This document shows, one piece after another, positions 34,040 through 35,997 of a DNA stretch of 35,997 nt. The notes below the pieces were generated by a model. That model was not told the origin of the DNA, made no database searches, and saw only the letters and a program-made list of their open reading frames with translations. Numbering within the stretch: the first letter of the stretch is position 1; every line of letters begins with the position of its first letter. The position numbers and the translations under genes are program-made. This DNA comes from Bacillota bacterium (GTDB lineage Bacteria > Bacillota > Dehalobacteriia > UBA4068 > UBA4997). The stretch lies in contig JAETTP010000021.1 of the NCBI GenBank assembly GCA_021769035.1, positions 1 to 35,997 of the forward strand, written 5' to 3'.

Positions 34040-34807
34040 TCAGTTATTCATAAAGCGGCTTAAAAACTCCTGTGTGCGCGGGTTTTGCGGGGCTGTGAAT
34101 ATCTGCTGCGGCGGGCCGGCCTCGGCGATAACGCCGGCGTTCATAAAGATGGTGTGGGTGCTCACGTCGCGGGCAAAGGCCATTTCATGCGTCACAATAA
34201 TCATCGTCATACCCTCCTCGGCCAGGCTGCGGATAACATCCAGCACCTCACCGACCATTTCCGGGTCCAGGGCGGAGGTGGGCTCGTCAAAAAGCAGCAC
34301 CTCCGGCTGCATAGAAAGCGCGCGGGCAATGGCCACCCGCTGCTTTTGGCCGCCGGAAATCTGGTTGGGCTTGGCCTTGATGTAAGGCTCCATACCAACC
34401 TTGGTCAGATATTTCATTGCCACTTCCTCGGCGTAGGCTTTGTTCTGCTTCAAAACCTGGGTGATACCAACAGTGCAGTTATCCAGCACGGTCATATTAT
34501 TGAACAAATTGAAGCTTTGAAACACCATACCCACTTTGGCGCGATATTTGGTGACGTTGTTTTTCTTGTCCAAAATATTGACGCCTTTGTGCAGAATTTC
34601 ACCACCGGAGGGGGTTTCCAGCACGTTAATGCAGCGCAGCAGGGTGCTTTTGCCGGAGCCGGAAGCGCCGATAATACTGGTGACGTCGCCGGGATAAATA
34701 GAGAAGTCAATATCCTTGAGCACCTGGTGGCTACCAAAGGATTTTTGCAGATGTTTAACCTCCAAAATCGGTTCTCTGGTTTTGGATTGGATTGTTTGTT
34801 CTGTCAT
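34040..34807 (-). CDS. glnQ: Polar amino-acid ABC transporter, ATP-binding subunit (GlnQ/HisP type)
   Basis: 255 residues. Walker A is [11 protein letters not shown] (about 43-53), the Q loop F-Q-S-F-N-L-F, the signature [14 protein letters not shown], Walker [14 protein letters not shown] and the switch His in [11 protein letters not shown]. The last motif and the length are typical of ATPases for polar amino acids. The start is 2 bp after the permease stop. The substrate (Gln, Glu, Arg, His or others) cannot be fixed; the symbol is generic. The neighbouring nitrogen genes suggest glutamine or glutamate. Confidence 0.94.
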   Translation of the reverse strand: MTEQTIQSKTREPILEVKHLQKSFGSHQVLKDIDFSIYPGDVTSIIGASGSGKSTLLRCINVLETPSGGEILHKGVNILDKKNNVTKYRAKVGMVFQSFNLFNNMTVLDNCTVGITQVLKQNKAYAEEVAMKYLTKVGMEPYIKAKPNQISGGQKQRVAIARALSMQPEVLLFDEPTSALDPEMVGEVLDVIRSLAEEGMTMIIVTHEMAFARDVSTHTIFMNAGVIAEAGPPQQIFTAPQNPRTQEFLSRFMNN

Positions 34808-34809
34808 AT

Positions 34810-35607
34810 CTATTGCCCCCTTCTGTCGTGTTGGGTAGGAGCCGCAGTCATACCGCTGGTGTGGGCCAATGTGTCGGTGGTGGACAAATCATAGTTATCC
34901 GCGCCGTCAATGCGTTTTTCCACCAGGCGCAACAGCCGGGAGGAAATCAGCGTCATTGTCAGATATACAGCGCAGGCAATGCCCATTGACTCAAAATAGG
35001 TGTAGTAAACGCCGGAAACGGAGCGGGCGAAGAACATCAGCTCTGTGGTGGAGATAACCGAAAGCACCGAACTATCCTTAATATTAATGATGAAATTGTT
35101 GCCAATTTGTGGCATAATATTACGGATAGCCTGGGGCAACACTACGAAAAGCATGGTTTGAAAGTGGTTCATACCGATAGCTTTGGCTGCCTCGGTTTGC
35201 CCCTTGTCTACTGAAAAAATGCCGCCGCGCATAGTTTCGGCCATGTAAGCGCCCGTGTTGATGGAGATAACAAAAAAACCGGCCAAAAGCGGACTAATAC
35301 GATAAGGCGTGTATTGAATTATACCATAATAAATGAAGCCGGCCTGAACCATCATCGGGGTGCCGCGGAAAAACTCTACGTAAACACCGATAAAGCCCTT
35401 AACCAGTCGAACGAAAACCTTTTTGGCCGGGCTGTCATTTTTTTCAACAGGAATAGTTTGGATAATACCGCAGATAAAGCCAATCAAACAGCCAAAAAAT
35501 GTACCAACCAGCGCCAGAAGCAGGGTTAGCTTGGCGCCGTCCAGATAGCCTGGGCCGTAATTTTGGATTAAAAACTGGACTTTTTCTAAAAAATTTTTTT
35601 CTCCCAT
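34810..35607 (-). CDS. glnP: Polar amino-acid ABC transporter, permease subunit (HisM/GlnP type)
   Basis: 265 residues from ATG 35607, behind AGAGG; the ATG at 35622 lies before that site. The hydrophobic protein has about five membrane helices and the family motifs Y-V-E-F-F-R-G-T-P near the middle and the coupling loop [22 protein letters not shown] that docks to the ATPase. It forms the membrane channel with the ATPase at 34040. The C-terminus has an extra stretch of about 30 polar residues. A hairpin lies between it and the binding-protein gene. Confidence 0.93.
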   Translation of the reverse strand: MGEKNFLEKVQFLIQNYGPGYLDGAKLTLLLALVGTFFGCLIGFICGIIQTIPVEKNDSPAKKVFVRLVKGFIGVYVEFFRGTPMMVQAGFIYYGIIQYTPYRISPLLAGFFVISINTGAYMAETMRGGIFSVDKGQTEAAKAIGMNHFQTMLFVVLPQAIRNIMPQIGNNFIINIKDSSVLSVISTTELMFFARSVSGVYYTYFESMGIACAVYLTMTLISSRLLRLVEKRIDGADNYDLSTTDTLAHTSGMTAAPTQHDRRGQ

Positions 35608-35640
35608 ATCTGATCCTCTCATTTATAGGTAAAATATACA

Positions 35641-35681
35641 CGCTCAAAAGGAGAGGCTAAAACTGTCTCTCCTTTCAGGCG
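35641..35681 (-). promoter_or_regulatory. Intergenic hairpin between binding-protein and permease genes
   Basis: AAAAGGAGAG (35646-35655) pairs with CTCTCCTTTC (35667-35676), with an outer CGC/GCG helix. There is no T-run, so it is more likely an RNA stability or processing element that keeps the binding protein mRNA abundant. Confidence 0.5.
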
Positions 35682-35721
35682 AAAATATTAAATTACTCGC
35701 GCTGCTCGCGCTGCTCGCAGC

Positions 35722-35997
35722 TTATTCATTGGTTAAAGGCTGAATTTCAATAGCCTTGTTCATCATCTCAACAAAATCTTCCTCGGTCATAGTGTTCAAA
35801 ACACCGTTCAGCTTGTCCAACAGCTCGGTGTTGCCTTTTTTCAGGGAGATACCAATGTTGATGTCCTCCTGGGAAGCCTCAAAATCCTTGCCCTCTTCCA
35901 TTTCCAGCAGCACAAAGTTGGGGTAAACCAGCTTGGCGGCCATGGCGGTGGGTTGGTCGGTCACCACCAAATCAACAGCACCGCTGTTTAAGGCAAC
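35722..35997 (-). CDS. Polar amino-acid ABC transporter, substrate-binding protein (5' partial, C-terminal part)
   Basis: The frame is open to the right edge; 91 codons plus the stop are visible. A-L-N-S-G-A-V-D-L-V-V-T-D-Q-P-T-A matches the domain-2 loop of solute-binding proteins of the polar amino-acid family, and the last part has S-L-K-K-G-N-T-E-L-L-D-K-L-N-G-V-L. The signal peptide and ligand pocket are beyond the window. It is upstream of the permease and ATPase on the same strand, giving a complete importer. The stop codon is preceded by a usual helical end. Confidence 0.9.
   Translation of the reverse strand, partial: VALNSGAVDLVVTDQPTAMAAKLVYPNFVLLEMEEGKDFEASQEDINIGISLKKGNTELLDKLNGVLNTMTEEDFVEMMNKAIEIQPLTNE

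Noticed and set aside
35699-35720. CRISPR-like repeat
   Set aside because: Units are 9 bp without spacers; no cas genes are present and no CRISPR array was seen in the window.

Overview
The window comes from a spore-forming member of the Bacillota, most likely a clostridial-class anaerobe. The evidence is two GerA-type and SpmA/B-type spore gene sets, a cotJ operon, strong Gram-positive ribosome binding sites, an LPXTG-like surface protein, an S-layer-homology protein and a type III glutamine synthetase. I cannot name a genus from the sequence.

Layout. 1-5856: right end of a presumed mobile element carrying a large sortase-anchored surface protein, a 50-residue protein and a large serine recombinase. 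5842-6069: a 228-bp piece of the spore-coat manganese catalase gene cotJC. 6066-9398: a second, complete 3,333-bp element with its own serine recombinase, an orphan cytosolic histidine kinase, a small HTH regulator and one small unknown gene. 9385-10035: start of cotJC, then cotJB and cotJA (all on the minus strand). 10206-13965: a gerA-gerC-gerB germinant receptor operon with a sigma-G-like promoter. 13975-22578: a secreted stalk-domain protein, then yerC, pcrA, a TARG1-like macrodomain, spmA, spmB, rluB, a C_GCAxxG_C_C protein, a corrinoid adenosyltransferase and a BaiN-like flavoprotein. 22656-23713: rpsF-ssb-rpsR. 23900-27022: a 1,040-residue repeat protein with three SLH domains. 27311-35997: a nitrogen region with gdhA, a DUF4299 protein, tRNA-Gly(CCC), an ammonium transporter fused to PII, type III glutamine synthetase and a polar amino-acid ABC transporter cut by the right edge.

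Main discovery. cotJC is in pieces. The first piece (minus strand, from 9597) stops at codons for T-E-E-L and the next piece (from about 6069) resumes at A-H-L-E-M. Joining them at a shared 7-bp core, GAGTTGG, restores the frame exactly and removes 3,333 bp. The junction left on the excised circle would be a near-palindrome (20 of 24 positions match between arms), as expected of an attP site for a large serine recombinase, and the recombinase gene ends 43 bp from the core. This is the arrangement of a sigK-skin-type element: an insertion that must be cut out in the mother cell to rebuild a sporulation gene. The second piece is itself broken off after the codon for another predicted metal-ligand glutamate, and a second serine recombinase gene (4213-5766, pointing toward the break) lies right beside it; the rest of cotJC is presumably to the left of this window. 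So one coat gene appears to be split by two independent recombinase elements, each at a codon group for the manganese site, with a 0.2-kb gene segment between two converging recombinase genes.

How the parts may work together (inference): a candidate sigma-E-like promoter precedes recombinase 1, and the element carries a sporulation-kinase-like protein and a repressor-like protein that could tie excision or host sporulation to element interests. Without both excisions the cell would make only truncated CotJC.
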